DNA from: JANNYA01 sp031422315
Lineage (GTDB): Bacteria > Pseudomonadota > Gammaproteobacteria > Xanthomonadales > SZUA-5
DNA: 64,000 bases
Assembly (NCBI GenBank): GCA_031422315.1
Contig: JANOQN010000011.1
Location: 124,001 to 188,000, forward strand
Direction: 5' to 3'
Of the stretch, positions 1-7,936 are shown one piece after another. Position 1 is the stretch's first letter, and each line of letters opens with the position of its first letter. A program made the translations under genes and the position numbers. The notes below the pieces were generated by a model, which ran no database searches, had not been told where the DNA came from, and saw only the letters and a list, made by a program, of their open reading frames with translations.

Positions 1-273
1 GAGCGCGCCTATCAGCTCGGGATTGTGAGTAAAGTGGTGCCTGCCGCTGAGTTGATGGGCGAGGTTGAATTGCTTGCCGATAAGCTGGCAGCAGCCGCAC
101 CTTTAGCGCTGCGCGGCGTGTTAGATGCCGTTATATATGGCGAAGATATGCCGCTGGAAATTGGCCTTGATTACGAATCGCAGTGCTTCGGATTGCTTAC
201 TTCCACGGATGATATGCGCGAAGGTACACTCGCGTTTATGGAAAAGCGGAAGGCGGTTTTTCGGGGCAAGTAG
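1..273 (+). CDS. Enoyl-CoA hydratase/isomerase family protein, C-terminal part
   Basis: The reading frame is open from the first base, so this is the 3' end of a gene that starts outside the window. The visible 90 residues match the C-terminal part of the crotonase family: a segment reading GIVSKVVP, which in the family follows the catalytic core, then an alanine-rich helix, and a final stretch (TSTDDMREG, FMEKRKAVFRGK) typical of enoyl-CoA hydratases. Such enzymes hydrate 2-enoyl-CoA in fatty acid or amino acid degradation in the cytoplasm. The catalytic glutamates lie upstream and cannot be checked, so substrate and symbol are left open. Confidence 0.85.
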   Translation, partial: ERAYQLGIVSKVVPAAELMGEVELLADKLAAAAPLALRGVLDAVIYGEDMPLEIGLDYESQCFGLLTSTDDMREGTLAFMEKRKAVFRGK

Positions 274-343
274 CGAGTACGAGTTTGTTGCCGAAATGAT
301 GAATCGGCTAATATGTTCAAGAGACACTTAGACGGAATGCAAC

Positions 344-574
344 ATGCGAACGAATATCGTCATAGACGACAACCTTATGGCCAACACACTTCGTGCCACA
401 GGACTTAAATCCAAGCGCGAAGTAGTCGAACTCGGATTACAAACGCTTTTACGGTTAAGGCAGCAGTCGGAAATCAGGACGCTGCGCGGAAGCATCACTT
501 GGGAAGGCGATTTGGATGCGATGAGGCGCGACAAGCCCCAAACCGGTGAGGATAGCGGCGCAGCGAGCACGTGA
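344..574 (+). CDS. vapB: VapB-type antitoxin
   Basis: This 76-residue protein matches the VapB antitoxin family that begins RTNIVIDD and continues with the pattern ATGLKxKREVVELGLQTLLRL. The N-terminal part should form the DNA-binding domain, and the C-terminal tail (WEGDLDAMRRDK) should wrap around the toxin. The gene overlaps the next one by 4 bp (GTGA), the usual coupling in these operons, so antitoxin and toxin would be co-translated and the complex would be expected to repress its own promoter. The promoter would lie in the roughly 70 bp after the crotonase gene; I see no clear operator there. Confidence 0.9.
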   Translation: MRTNIVIDDNLMANTLRATGLKSKREVVELGLQTLLRLRQQSEIRTLRGSITWEGDLDAMRRDKPQTGEDSGAAST

Positions 575-963
575 TCCTGGTAGATTCAAGCGTCTGGATC
601 GATTATTTCAAAGCTAGGCAGACCCCACAAACTATGCTCCTTGATGGTTTACTCGATTCTCGTGAATTAGCGATTGGCGATTTGATTTTTATTGAAGTGC
701 TTCAGGGCTGCAGAATTGAAAAGGAATTCAACCAAGTACGTTACTTACTTGGCCGACTACAGTTGATCGAGCTTGGGGGCGCAGATATCGTCTTGCCAGC
801 AGCCAAGAACTACTCAAAGCTGCGTCAGCTGGGAGTGACTGTACGCGGCACGATTGATGTAATTTTAGCGACTAGATGTTTGGTCAATGGGCTGAGCTTG
901 TTGCACAGTGACCGGGATTTTGACGCATTCGAGACGCATCTGGGTTTGCGGGTAGTGCGATGA
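571..963 (+). CDS. vapC: VapC-type PIN-domain toxin ribonuclease
   Basis: This 130-residue PIN-domain protein starts at a GTG that overlaps the antitoxin stop codon. The acidic metal-binding residues of the family are visible: D5 in the VDSSVWID segment, E42 in FIEVLQG, D96 in GTIDVILA, and D114/D116 near the C-terminus (HSDRDFDAF). VapC toxins are Mg-dependent endoribonucleases that cut tRNA or rRNA when the antitoxin is degraded; the target here is unknown. Length and residues look intact, so the module is probably functional. It ends 28 bp from the convergent glnD gene. Confidence 0.9.
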   Translation: MILVDSSVWIDYFKARQTPQTMLLDGLLDSRELAIGDLIFIEVLQGCRIEKEFNQVRYLLGRLQLIELGGADIVLPAAKNYSKLRQLGVTVRGTIDVILATRCLVNGLSLLHSDRDFDAFETHLGLRVVR

Positions 964-990
964 AACGACAGTCGTTTCAACGAAACCGAA

Positions 991-3588
991 CTAAACCGCC
1001 TCCAATCGCATTTTCAAATCCGCGACCAGCGCCTCACCTCGTGCGATAGACAGAGGCTCACCATAGGCTTCACTGATCTGAAAGAAATCCTCGACGCGCT
1101 CGCCAAAGGTGGCTATGCGCGCGGTGTGGACTCGGATTTTGTGTTCGAACAAAGTAATGGCGGCTCTGGCCAAAAGCCCAAAACTATCCGGGCAGACGAT
1201 GGTCAGCGTCTGTAATTTCTGTTCGCTAACAGTCTCTGAATTGGCTGGGCTGATTGCGTCAGTCTGGCTCAAATCTTCAAATTCAGTGATCTCGACTTGC
1301 GCTGGAAAACGAAAATGTTTTTGCTGACGAGTCGCAGCGCGTTTGGAAACTTTCGGGCGGTATTCGCTTTGCGATAGCGCCAAGCGCAGCTGCATTTGTA
1401 AATCCAGCGCGCGCGCGCGGCTGGACTGGCCGACATTTTGGCTATCGCTTGTTTGGCTATCAAGCAATTGAAATACATCATGCGTTAGCCCGGTGGGCGT
1501 GCTGTAAATGCGCGCGCCGATCACGCTCATGCCAAGTTTGTCGAGCGTGCTCGTGATCATCGCAAAAATGCCCAGCCGATCCGGCACGCGCACAAATAGC
1601 TCGAAGGTTCCTGCATCGGTACCGGGCATTGGGCGAATCGCCAACACCAAATTATCGTTGGCGCGCTGATGCGCCAACACGGCTTGGGTTTGGAAGCGCG
1701 CTTCATCAGCGGTTTGCCGCAAAAGCGCGCGCTCTGGAAAACTGGCCCATACCTGATTGACCTGCGCGCGTCCCGCGCCTTCCCCAACTAACAGCTCCAT
1801 CGCGCTGGCACGCGCGGCTTGCAAGCGCTCACTCGCGTGCACCGGATTCTCCAGCCCGCGCCGCAGCACAAAGCGGGTTGACCCATACAAATCCGCCAGC
1901 AATTTAGCTTTCCAGCCGTTCCACAGTTTTGGATTGGTGCCCATAATATCGGCGCAAGTCAAAAGGTACAGGTGATCCAAACGCTCACGCTCAGACACTA
2001 AAAGGGCAAATTGGCGCACCACCGCCGGATCTTGGATGTCGCGCTTTTGCGCGGTGGTGCTCATGGTTAAATGTTGCTCGACTAGCCAAGCGACCAAATC
2101 CGACTCACTGCCCGGCAGCCCGAGCGCGCTTAGAAATTCGCGCGCCTCCGCGCCGCCTAGCTCAGAATGATCGCCGCCTCGGCCTTTGGCAATATCGTGA
2201 AATAGCGCGGCGAAAAACAACAATGCGGGCTTGCGGATGCGCGCAAACACCTCATATGCCAGCGGATGCCGCTCTAGCGCACTCGGTTCGCGCAGCGCTT
2301 CTAATTTTTCCAGCACAAACAGCGTGTGTTGATCGACCGTGTAAGCGTGAAACAGATCGTACTGCATGCGCCCGGTTACGCGCGCGAATGCCGGGATCAA
2401 CGCACCCAGCAGGCCAGTTTGGGCGGCCTGCGCCAGTGTTTTTGCGACCCGCTCTGGTGCGTTGAAAATCGCGAGCAGCTCGTCCATGTAGTCAGCGGGC
2501 GCAGGCGGCGCTCGACCGATTCGCTGAACAAGCTCAGCAAACTGCGCCAACAAATGGCCGCCCAAACCTTCAGCAGCTTCGCAAACCTGAAATGCCGCCA
2601 GCGCGCGCAAAGCTTGGCATACCTTTAACGGCTGCGTGCTGCCTGCGCCTTGCGCGCGTTCAATTTGCCCGCGCACCAGCACAAAATCCGCGTTGATTGG
2701 CAAGTGATCACTCTGCGCGCCCGGCGCCGCAAATAATAAGTCAGCTAATCGCTTGAGCAGTAGCTCGCTCAGCCGCTGCACTTCCCGAACGCTGCGAAAA
2801 TAGCGCTGCATGAGCTGTTCAACCGCGCGATCGGTCGGGCCATTATCGTGGTAGCCAAAACGCTCCGCCAAGCTAATTTGATGATCAAACAGCAAGCGTT
2901 CCTCCTTGCGCTGGCAAAGCTCGTGCAGCGCAAATCGGTAGCTCGAAAGCTCCAGCTCAACTGCTTCTAAGCGCGCTTGCAGCGGCGCGTCAATAAAGCC
3001 AGTGGCGGCCAATTGCGCCCAGTGCCTCACGCCAAAATGGCGCTGTAAAACCCACGCAATCGTATGTAAATCGCGCAATCCACCCGGGCCCTCTTTAACG
3101 TTGGGTTCCAGGTTGTAACCCGTGTCAGAGAAGCGCTCATGGCGGGCGCGCTGTTCCGCTACTTTGGCGGCAAAAAAATCTACGCTGTTGAACACTTTGG
3201 CGGGCGCGATCAAAGCCAACAATTTTTTTAACTGGGTGCCTTTTCCAGCCAGCAGACGTTGATCCAATAAGCTGGTCATAAAGCTCAAGTCTTCTTGCGC
3301 AAACTGCGCTGCAGAATCGGGCGTATGGGTGCTGGCGGCTATTTCGATTTTTAACGACCAACATTCGGTAAAAAACTCAGCGATTGCTGCGCTCAGCGCC
3401 GCCTCCTGTTTAAGGGACACCAGCACCAGCACATCCACATCGGATTTGGGGAACAGTGCCGCTCTTCCAAAGCCGCCCACAGCAACTAGCTCTACCGCCA
3501 AACTGGCATTGAAGTGCTTGCGCCACAGCTGCAGCAGCATAGCTTCAACCGACAGCGCGCGCGCCAATAGTTCGTGTTTGATATGCAT
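991..3588 (-). CDS. glnD: Bifunctional uridylyltransferase/uridylyl-removing enzyme GlnD
   Basis: GlnD attaches UMP to PII proteins under nitrogen limitation and removes it when glutamine is abundant, so it is the nitrogen sensor of the cell. The 865 residues show the expected order: a nucleotidyltransferase domain with GGFGR (38-42) and SDVD (49-52), an HD hydrolase domain with the motif FHDIAKG near residue 460, and two ACT glutamine-sensing domains near 675-750 and 795-865. The length is close to the usual 850-890. A basic, serine/glutamine-rich linker separates the two ACT domains. The gene stands alone, with the repeat-rich region 3589-4022 upstream. Confidence 0.95.
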   Translation of the reverse strand: MHIKHELLARALSVEAMLLQLWRKHFNASLAVELVAVGGFGRAALFPKSDVDVLVLVSLKQEAALSAAIAEFFTECWSLKIEIAASTHTPDSAAQFAQEDLSFMTSLLDQRLLAGKGTQLKKLLALIAPAKVFNSVDFFAAKVAEQRARHERFSDTGYNLEPNVKEGPGGLRDLHTIAWVLQRHFGVRHWAQLAATGFIDAPLQARLEAVELELSSYRFALHELCQRKEERLLFDHQISLAERFGYHDNGPTDRAVEQLMQRYFRSVREVQRLSELLLKRLADLLFAAPGAQSDHLPINADFVLVRGQIERAQGAGSTQPLKVCQALRALAAFQVCEAAEGLGGHLLAQFAELVQRIGRAPPAPADYMDELLAIFNAPERVAKTLAQAAQTGLLGALIPAFARVTGRMQYDLFHAYTVDQHTLFVLEKLEALREPSALERHPLAYEVFARIRKPALLFFAALFHDIAKGRGGDHSELGGAEAREFLSALGLPGSESDLVAWLVEQHLTMSTTAQKRDIQDPAVVRQFALLVSERERLDHLYLLTCADIMGTNPKLWNGWKAKLLADLYGSTRFVLRRGLENPVHASERLQAARASAMELLVGEGAGRAQVNQVWASFPERALLRQTADEARFQTQAVLAHQRANDNLVLAIRPMPGTDAGTFELFVRVPDRLGIFAMITSTLDKLGMSVIGARIYSTPTGLTHDVFQLLDSQTSDSQNVGQSSRARALDLQMQLRLALSQSEYRPKVSKRAATRQQKHFRFPAQVEITEFEDLSQTDAISPANSETVSEQKLQTLTIVCPDSFGLLARAAITLFEHKIRVHTARIATFGERVEDFFQISEAYGEPLSIARGEALVADLKMRLEAV

Positions 3589-4022
3589 GTTGGTGGCCTT
3601 CTGGTTTTTCCTAGGGCGTTGCCCTAAGCGGGTATTCGGACGCGCCTCTGGCGCTTTAATTTGTGGAAACCTCTAAAAACCCCATTTTCGTCGTGAAGCG
3701 TCGTTGCTCAAGAAAAATATTTCGTTATATATCAACCATATACTGCCTTAATATTTGTCTTTCGCGTCTAGCTTGACTTAGAAAATGAGGTGTTTAGAGG
3801 TTCCCTTGTAGCTTCGACTAACGTCAGCCTCTTAACATACAACAATCGGCTTTTTGAGCGCCAACGGCGCGATTGCAAACCAGCCTAGGGCAGCGCCCTA
3901 GGAAAAGGGGTCGGAACTACCCAACAGTAAAGCCTTGTGAATCGCTACAAATAGTGAAAATCAACCGCTTGTTTAGTTTAGTCTTTGCGTGAGTTATCAA
4001 CGCGTGGCTGCGGCATCGGTTT
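3589..4022. other. Gene-free interval between glnD and a divergent diguanylate cyclase gene
   Basis: This 434-bp interval separates two divergent genes and must carry both promoters. Most of it is taken up by a nested inverted-repeat structure (3605-3906), annotated separately. I see no convincing protein-coding or RNA gene. The stretch 3907-4022, directly upstream of the plus-strand gene, is AT-richer and is the likely site of its promoter, but no -10/-35 pair stands out. Confidence 0.6.
3605..3906. repeat. Nested inverted-repeat element with palindromic outer arms
   Basis: The outer arms (3605-3654 and 3858-3906, inverted) both contain a CCTAGGGC...GCCCTA palindrome followed by a second GCGCC...GGCGC palindrome. 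In the right arm the first palindrome is perfect: 8-bp stems around a 3-base loop. Inside lie inner arms (3665-3689 and 3781-3804), also inverted, with one gap and two mismatches over about 25 bp. The roughly 90 bp between the inner arms is AT-rich. The layout resembles a non-autonomous palindromic element (MITE- or REP/BIME-like). Related pieces occur at 24791-24850 (outer arm) and 32413-32465 (inner arm plus core). No flanking target duplication is obvious. Confidence 0.6.
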
Positions 4023-5294
4023 ATGGCACTTTTTCTGCTTTTATTACAAGGATTGGTGCTGTTTGGTGCGCTACTCGGTGCTTTTTCTGCACGCCGTATT
4101 TTCGGGCTCGCGCCGTTGTTTTTAGTATTGGGACTGGCTGAAGGCCTTAAATATTCCGTCGCTATTCGAATAAACGTTGACGTTGCCATTTTAGGCAGTG
4201 TCAATTTGGGCTCTGCGGTTTATTTTACCGCGAGCTTGGCGATTATTCTGGTGGTTTACCTGCGCGAAGGCGTCGCGGCGGTGCGCCCGATGGCTTGGAG
4301 CTTAGTCTTTTTGAGTTTTGTGGCTGCGGCGCTCACACTGCTGTTTTTTGAGTCGGCGATGCAGGTGGAATCTAGCGCTGTGACGCGCATTGCGTTTAGG
4401 CATTCGATGCTGGCCTTGGCGGTGGGTTCTGCACTGCTGTTCGTCGATATCATTGCGCTGCTGATGATATTTAACAAACTACGCTCTAGACGCATTAATC
4501 TTGGTTTTGCGCTGGTGTTTACCATGCTGCTGGTGGTCAGCTTTGATACGCTGGCTTACGATGCGATCGTCAGATTCACTGACTTAAATGGTTGGGCGCT
4601 GCTATCGGGTATCGCATCAAAATCTGCGTTTGTGGCGCTTTATGCGGCGATGACGCTATTTTACCTACGGCTGTTTGAGCGCAATTCCCGTTTTGATTTT
4701 GAAAAACAAGATAAAAGCATTGACCTATTTTCGCTGCTCACTTATCAAGATCAAGTTAACCGCTTAGAACAGCAGCTCAATGAAGATGCACTTACCGGCG
4801 CGTTTAATCGACGATTCTTAGATAGCTGGCTACCTGAGCAACTTGCCCTCAATAAGCGCCGCGCGCTATCGACCGCGCTGCTTATGCTGGATATGGATCA
4901 CTTTAAATCAGTTAATGATCAATATGGGCATTTGGTTGGCGATGTGGCATTGAAGCACGCCGTAAGCCGCGCGCGCTCACAGCTGCGGCGCGGCGACACC
5001 TTATGCAGATATGGCGGCGAAGAGTTCGCTATCGTGCTTAGCAGCTCAAACTGGGCTGAAGCCTTGCATGTCGCGGAAAGAATCCGCTCTGAGATAGCGC
5101 AATCGCCGCTGTTTTTGCCAGATTCGGGCTTACCGCTGGCGCTCAGCGTCTCAATCGGCGTGGCAATGAGCCCTGATGATGGCGACAGCGCGTTGAGCTT
5201 AATTCGCGCTGCTGATAAAAGGCTATATCAAGCCAAACGCGGCGGGCGTAATCGTGTTGAGGGTGCGCAAGTGGTGTTGGCCGAAGCGGTTTGA
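4023..5294 (+). CDS. Membrane-anchored diguanylate cyclase (GGDEF)
   Basis: The 423-residue protein has about seven hydrophobic segments over residues 1-220, then a GGDEF domain (about 250-415). The active-site motif is GGEEF at 331-335, and D290 lies in LDMDHFKSVND, so cyclic di-GMP synthesis is expected. RRGD at 322-325, five residues before GGEEF, fits the RxxD inhibitory site for product feedback. The N-terminal membrane region resembles a MASE-type sensor, but I cannot name its class or ligand. It is transcribed divergently from glnD and lies 248 bp upstream of ilvD. The interval 5295-5542 shows no gene I can support. Confidence 0.88.
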   Translation: MALFLLLLQGLVLFGALLGAFSARRIFGLAPLFLVLGLAEGLKYSVAIRINVDVAILGSVNLGSAVYFTASLAIILVVYLREGVAAVRPMAWSLVFLSFVAAALTLLFFESAMQVESSAVTRIAFRHSMLALAVGSALLFVDIIALLMIFNKLRSRRINLGFALVFTMLLVVSFDTLAYDAIVRFTDLNGWALLSGIASKSAFVALYAAMTLFYLRLFERNSRFDFEKQDKSIDLFSLLTYQDQVNRLEQQLNEDALTGAFNRRFLDSWLPEQLALNKRRALSTALLMLDMDHFKSVNDQYGHLVGDVALKHAVSRARSQLRRGDTLCRYGGEEFAIVLSSSNWAEALHVAERIRSEIAQSPLFLPDSGLPLALSVSIGVAMSPDDGDSALSLIRAADKRLYQAKRGGRNRVEGAQVVLAEAV

Positions 5295-5542
5295 AGTTCG
5301 AAAATTGGCGCCACAAGCGATTGCGAGGCACTTTGGTATCCCTGCACGGCGAGTTCAACGCCCTCGGCATTAACGATAGCGCGGTAACCCATCAGAACCG
5401 GTGCCCAACAGCACCACAGCGATACTCTGGCTAACACGCTTAGTCACCGTCTCAGTTGATTTCGCAAAATACCCCAACTTGACACACCCCCATTTCGACA
5501 AGCCTAATGCCAGCTCAATTTTAATATGTCGAGCGAATCTAC

Positions 5543-7177
5543 ATGCGCAGCCAAGCCATTAAAGCCTTTCCCGAACGCGCGCCGGCGCGTGCCATGCTCA
5601 AAGCGACCGGCTTGACCGATGCTGATCTAGAAAAACCGCTGATTTGCATTGCCAATACGTGGACGGATATGACGCCTTGCAATATGCACCTGCGTGAGCT
5701 TGCCAAGCACGTGCGCGCCGGAATTTTGGACGCGGGCGGTATACCCGTCGAAATGAACACGATTGCGATTAGCGATGGCATCAGCATGGGCACGCCGGGC
5801 ATGCGTTCAAGCCTGATGAGCCGGGAGATTATTGCTGATTCAATTGAAGTGTTCGTGCGTGGGCATTCGCTGGATGGCGTGATTGCGCTAGTCGGCTGCG
5901 ATAAAACCATTCCCGCTGCCGCCATGGCTTTGGCGCGCTTGGATATGCCGGGTATGGTGCTGTACGGCGGCTCGATTATGCCCGGTCAATTTCGCGGCAA
6001 AGATGTGACCATTCAAGATATGTTCGAAGGCGTGGGCGCGTGCGCGGCAGGTAAAATAAGCGCCACTGAATTGCGCGAGCTAGAAAACGCCGCTTGCCCG
6101 GGCGCGGGCGCGTGCGGTGGGCAATTTACCGCCAATACCATGGCGACGGCTCTCGCATTTTTAGGCTTGGCACCCATGCCCGATGGCGATTTGCCTGCGC
6201 TGCACCACGCCAAAGCGGCCAGCGCAAGGGCGGCCGGTACGCAAATAATGTCGCTGTATCGGCATGATGTGCGCACCCGCACGCTGTTAACGCGCGAGAG
6301 CTTTTTTAACGCGATTGCCGCCTGCTGCATGACTGGCGGTTCCACCAATATGGTTTTGCATTTACTCGCGATTGCTTACGAAGCCGGGATTGATCTGCGC
6401 TTGGCGGATTTTGATCGCATTGCCGCACAAACCCCGCTGTTGGCTGATATGAAGCCAGGCGGCAGATTCGCTGCGCCCGATATGCAAACTGCCGGCGGCT
6501 ATCGTTTACTGGCGCAGCGCATGAAGTCAGCCGGGCTGCTTTATGATCGCCCGACAATCTCGCTAAAAAGCACGCACGCCGAGGCCGCACTGGCGCGCGA
6601 AACGCTTGGGCAAGAAGTATTGCGGGCACTTGAAAAGCCGCTGAAAACCACGCCTGCGATTGCGGTGCTGTACGGCTCACTCGCGCCTGAAGGCTGCGTG
6701 GTTAAATTAGTCGGCGATGCCGCGCAGGGGCATTCGGGCCCGGCAAAAGTATTCGACAGCGAAGACGCTGCGTTTCAAGCCGTGCAGGCCGGCGAAATCC
6801 TGGCAGGTGATGTGATCATTATCCGCAACGTTGGCCCCAAAGGCGCACCCGGAATGCCGGAAATGCTGGCAGTTACCGCCGCATTAGTCGGGCGCGGTTT
6901 GGGCGCAACGTGCGCGCTGATTACCGACGGGCGCTTTAGCGGCGCTAGCCACGGCTTGATGGTCGGCCATGTATCCCCAGAAGCCGCTGCCGGCGGGCCA
7001 ATCGGGCGTGTGCAAAATGGCGATTTGATCGTGCTTGATGTCGAACGCCGCCGCCTGGATGTGCAGGCTGATCTAAGCCAACGCGAGCAAATAGGAACGG
7101 TCAGTGAAGAAAAAGGCGCGTATGGAAAATATGCGAAGTTGGTGCAGAGTGCGTCGCTGGGGGCGGTGACGAGTTAG
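5543..7177 (+). CDS. ilvD: Dihydroxy-acid dehydratase
   Basis: IlvD dehydrates 2,3-dihydroxyisovalerate and its methylvalerate homologue in valine, leucine and isoleucine synthesis. The 544-residue protein carries three cysteines at the positions that hold the Fe-S cluster: C46 (TPCNMHL), C119 (VGCDKT) and C191 (GACGGQFTANTM). Three ligands suggest the 2Fe-2S type. The family segment DGRFSGASHG is present near the C-terminus. The length is slightly under the usual 555-615. The Edd paralogue (phosphogluconate dehydratase) is about 600 residues, so IlvD is preferred, but other sugar-acid dehydratases of the family cannot be fully excluded. It has no biosynthetic neighbours here. Confidence 0.9.
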   Translation: MRSQAIKAFPERAPARAMLKATGLTDADLEKPLICIANTWTDMTPCNMHLRELAKHVRAGILDAGGIPVEMNTIAISDGISMGTPGMRSSLMSREIIADSIEVFVRGHSLDGVIALVGCDKTIPAAAMALARLDMPGMVLYGGSIMPGQFRGKDVTIQDMFEGVGACAAGKISATELRELENAACPGAGACGGQFTANTMATALAFLGLAPMPDGDLPALHHAKAASARAAGTQIMSLYRHDVRTRTLLTRESFFNAIAACCMTGGSTNMVLHLLAIAYEAGIDLRLADFDRIAAQTPLLADMKPGGRFAAPDMQTAGGYRLLAQRMKSAGLLYDRPTISLKSTHAEAALARETLGQEVLRALEKPLKTTPAIAVLYGSLAPEGCVVKLVGDAAQGHSGPAKVFDSEDAAFQAVQAGEILAGDVIIIRNVGPKGAPGMPEMLAVTAALVGRGLGATCALITDGRFSGASHGLMVGHVSPEAAAGGPIGRVQNGDLIVLDVERRRLDVQADLSQREQIGTVSEEKGAYGKYAKLVQSASLGAVTS

Positions 7178-7225
7178 ATCATACAAGCGATAGTGTTTGC
7201 TCACTCAAACCGTCCGGCACCTCAT

Positions 7226-7247
7226 CGTCATCCCTGCGAACGCGGGG
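7226..7247 (+). repeat. Partial REP-like palindrome
   Basis: The sequence CGTCATCCCTGCGAACGCGG at the left end of this span is a decayed copy of the palindrome seen at 30117, 30179, 31524, 49677 and 49737. It lies downstream of ilvD in the interval before the broken DUF5615 gene. Confidence 0.45.
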
Positions 7248-7357
7248 TGGCGCATGTCCGCTCTAAATTCTGCTCTTTGCCATCGTCATCTAAAGGGCAG
7301 GTCTCTAAATCGAATCTGCGATTCGGTCACGGTTATTGCAACTCCGCTCCGCACTTT

Positions 7358-7604
7358 TTACGCAACAAGTGGCCAAATGCGCTCAATTAAATCAACAAAG
7401 TTCTGCGCTTTTAAGCCTTCGATTCGAATGCGCATGACCGAAGGTCGTTTTAGCTTGGTTGACGGCTAGCAAGGTATGAAAATCGCCGTCAAGTGTCACA
7501 ACCATTGCGTTAATCGCATGCGCATGTATAAGGATTTCTTGATCTGAAAGACTTCCCATACCTAGCTCGCCGACATGATCAACATGCCAGCCGCGTTGCC
7601 GCAA
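7358..7604 (-). pseudogene. DUF5615 PIN-like toxin, N-terminally truncated and frameshifted
   Basis: The translation matches the middle of the DUF5615 (Mut7-C/PIN-like) family: a HVDHVGELG segment, SDQEIL, then VVTLDGDFHTLLA. Close to 7443 the family-like frame is lost: the original frame runs to a stop at 7392, while a neighbouring frame continues with the typical ending PSVMRIRIEGLKAQ and stops at 7358. One extra base near AAAACGACC explains this. The first roughly 20 residues of the family, including the first acidic active-site residue, are also missing; the only start is a TTG at 7604, soon after an in-frame TAG. Two independent lesions argue for a genuine pseudogene. The partner DUF433 gene lies directly upstream. 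Confidence 0.72.
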
Positions 7605-7629
7605 AATGACTGAACTCTAACGTGGCTGC

Positions 7630-7857
7630 CTACGCCGCTTGCCAAAACGTAACTTCGCTATCCAGCGAAGCCGCCGCGTAATTTAGCGCTTGACTCAACA
7701 CCGAGTCGGTCAGCTCGGGAAATTCTCGTTGTAGTTCGGTGCGATCTGGATATTGCGCAACAAGTTGCAAAGCTCGGCGCACCGTTATTCGCGTGCCTCG
7801 AATACAAGGTTGTCCTGAAAGTCGGGTTGGATCTGATTCGATTGCTTCAAAATTCAT
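7630..7857 (-). CDS. DUF433 family antitoxin-like protein
   Basis: This 75-residue protein has the DUF433 layout: a short N-terminal strand, a segment reading QPCIRGTRITVRRAL, and a helical C-terminus ending in LNYAA. DUF433 proteins bear a helix-turn-helix-like fold and usually sit directly upstream of a DUF5615 nuclease, as here, so an antitoxin or repressor role is inferred. I chose the ATG at 7855-7857 (MNFEAIESDP) because family members begin there; a longer frame to 7968 exists but would overlap recG and adds sequence unlike the family. Since the toxin is broken, this may be a leftover antitoxin. Confidence 0.78.
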   Translation of the reverse strand: MNFEAIESDPTRLSGQPCIRGTRITVRRALQLVAQYPDRTELQREFPELTDSVLSQALNYAAASLDSEVTFWQAA

Positions 7858-7936
7858 ACCGTTGTTCCAAGGTAAGCACATCAGAGTGTATTTTGAACGT
7901 GAGCCCACAGCGGCGCAAGTGATTTGGCGGAAGCAC

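Noticed and set aside
5228..5437. A minus-strand open frame of about 70 codons after the first cyclase gene
   Set aside because: It overlaps the cyclase 3' end antisense, has no recognisable domain and no ribosome-binding site.
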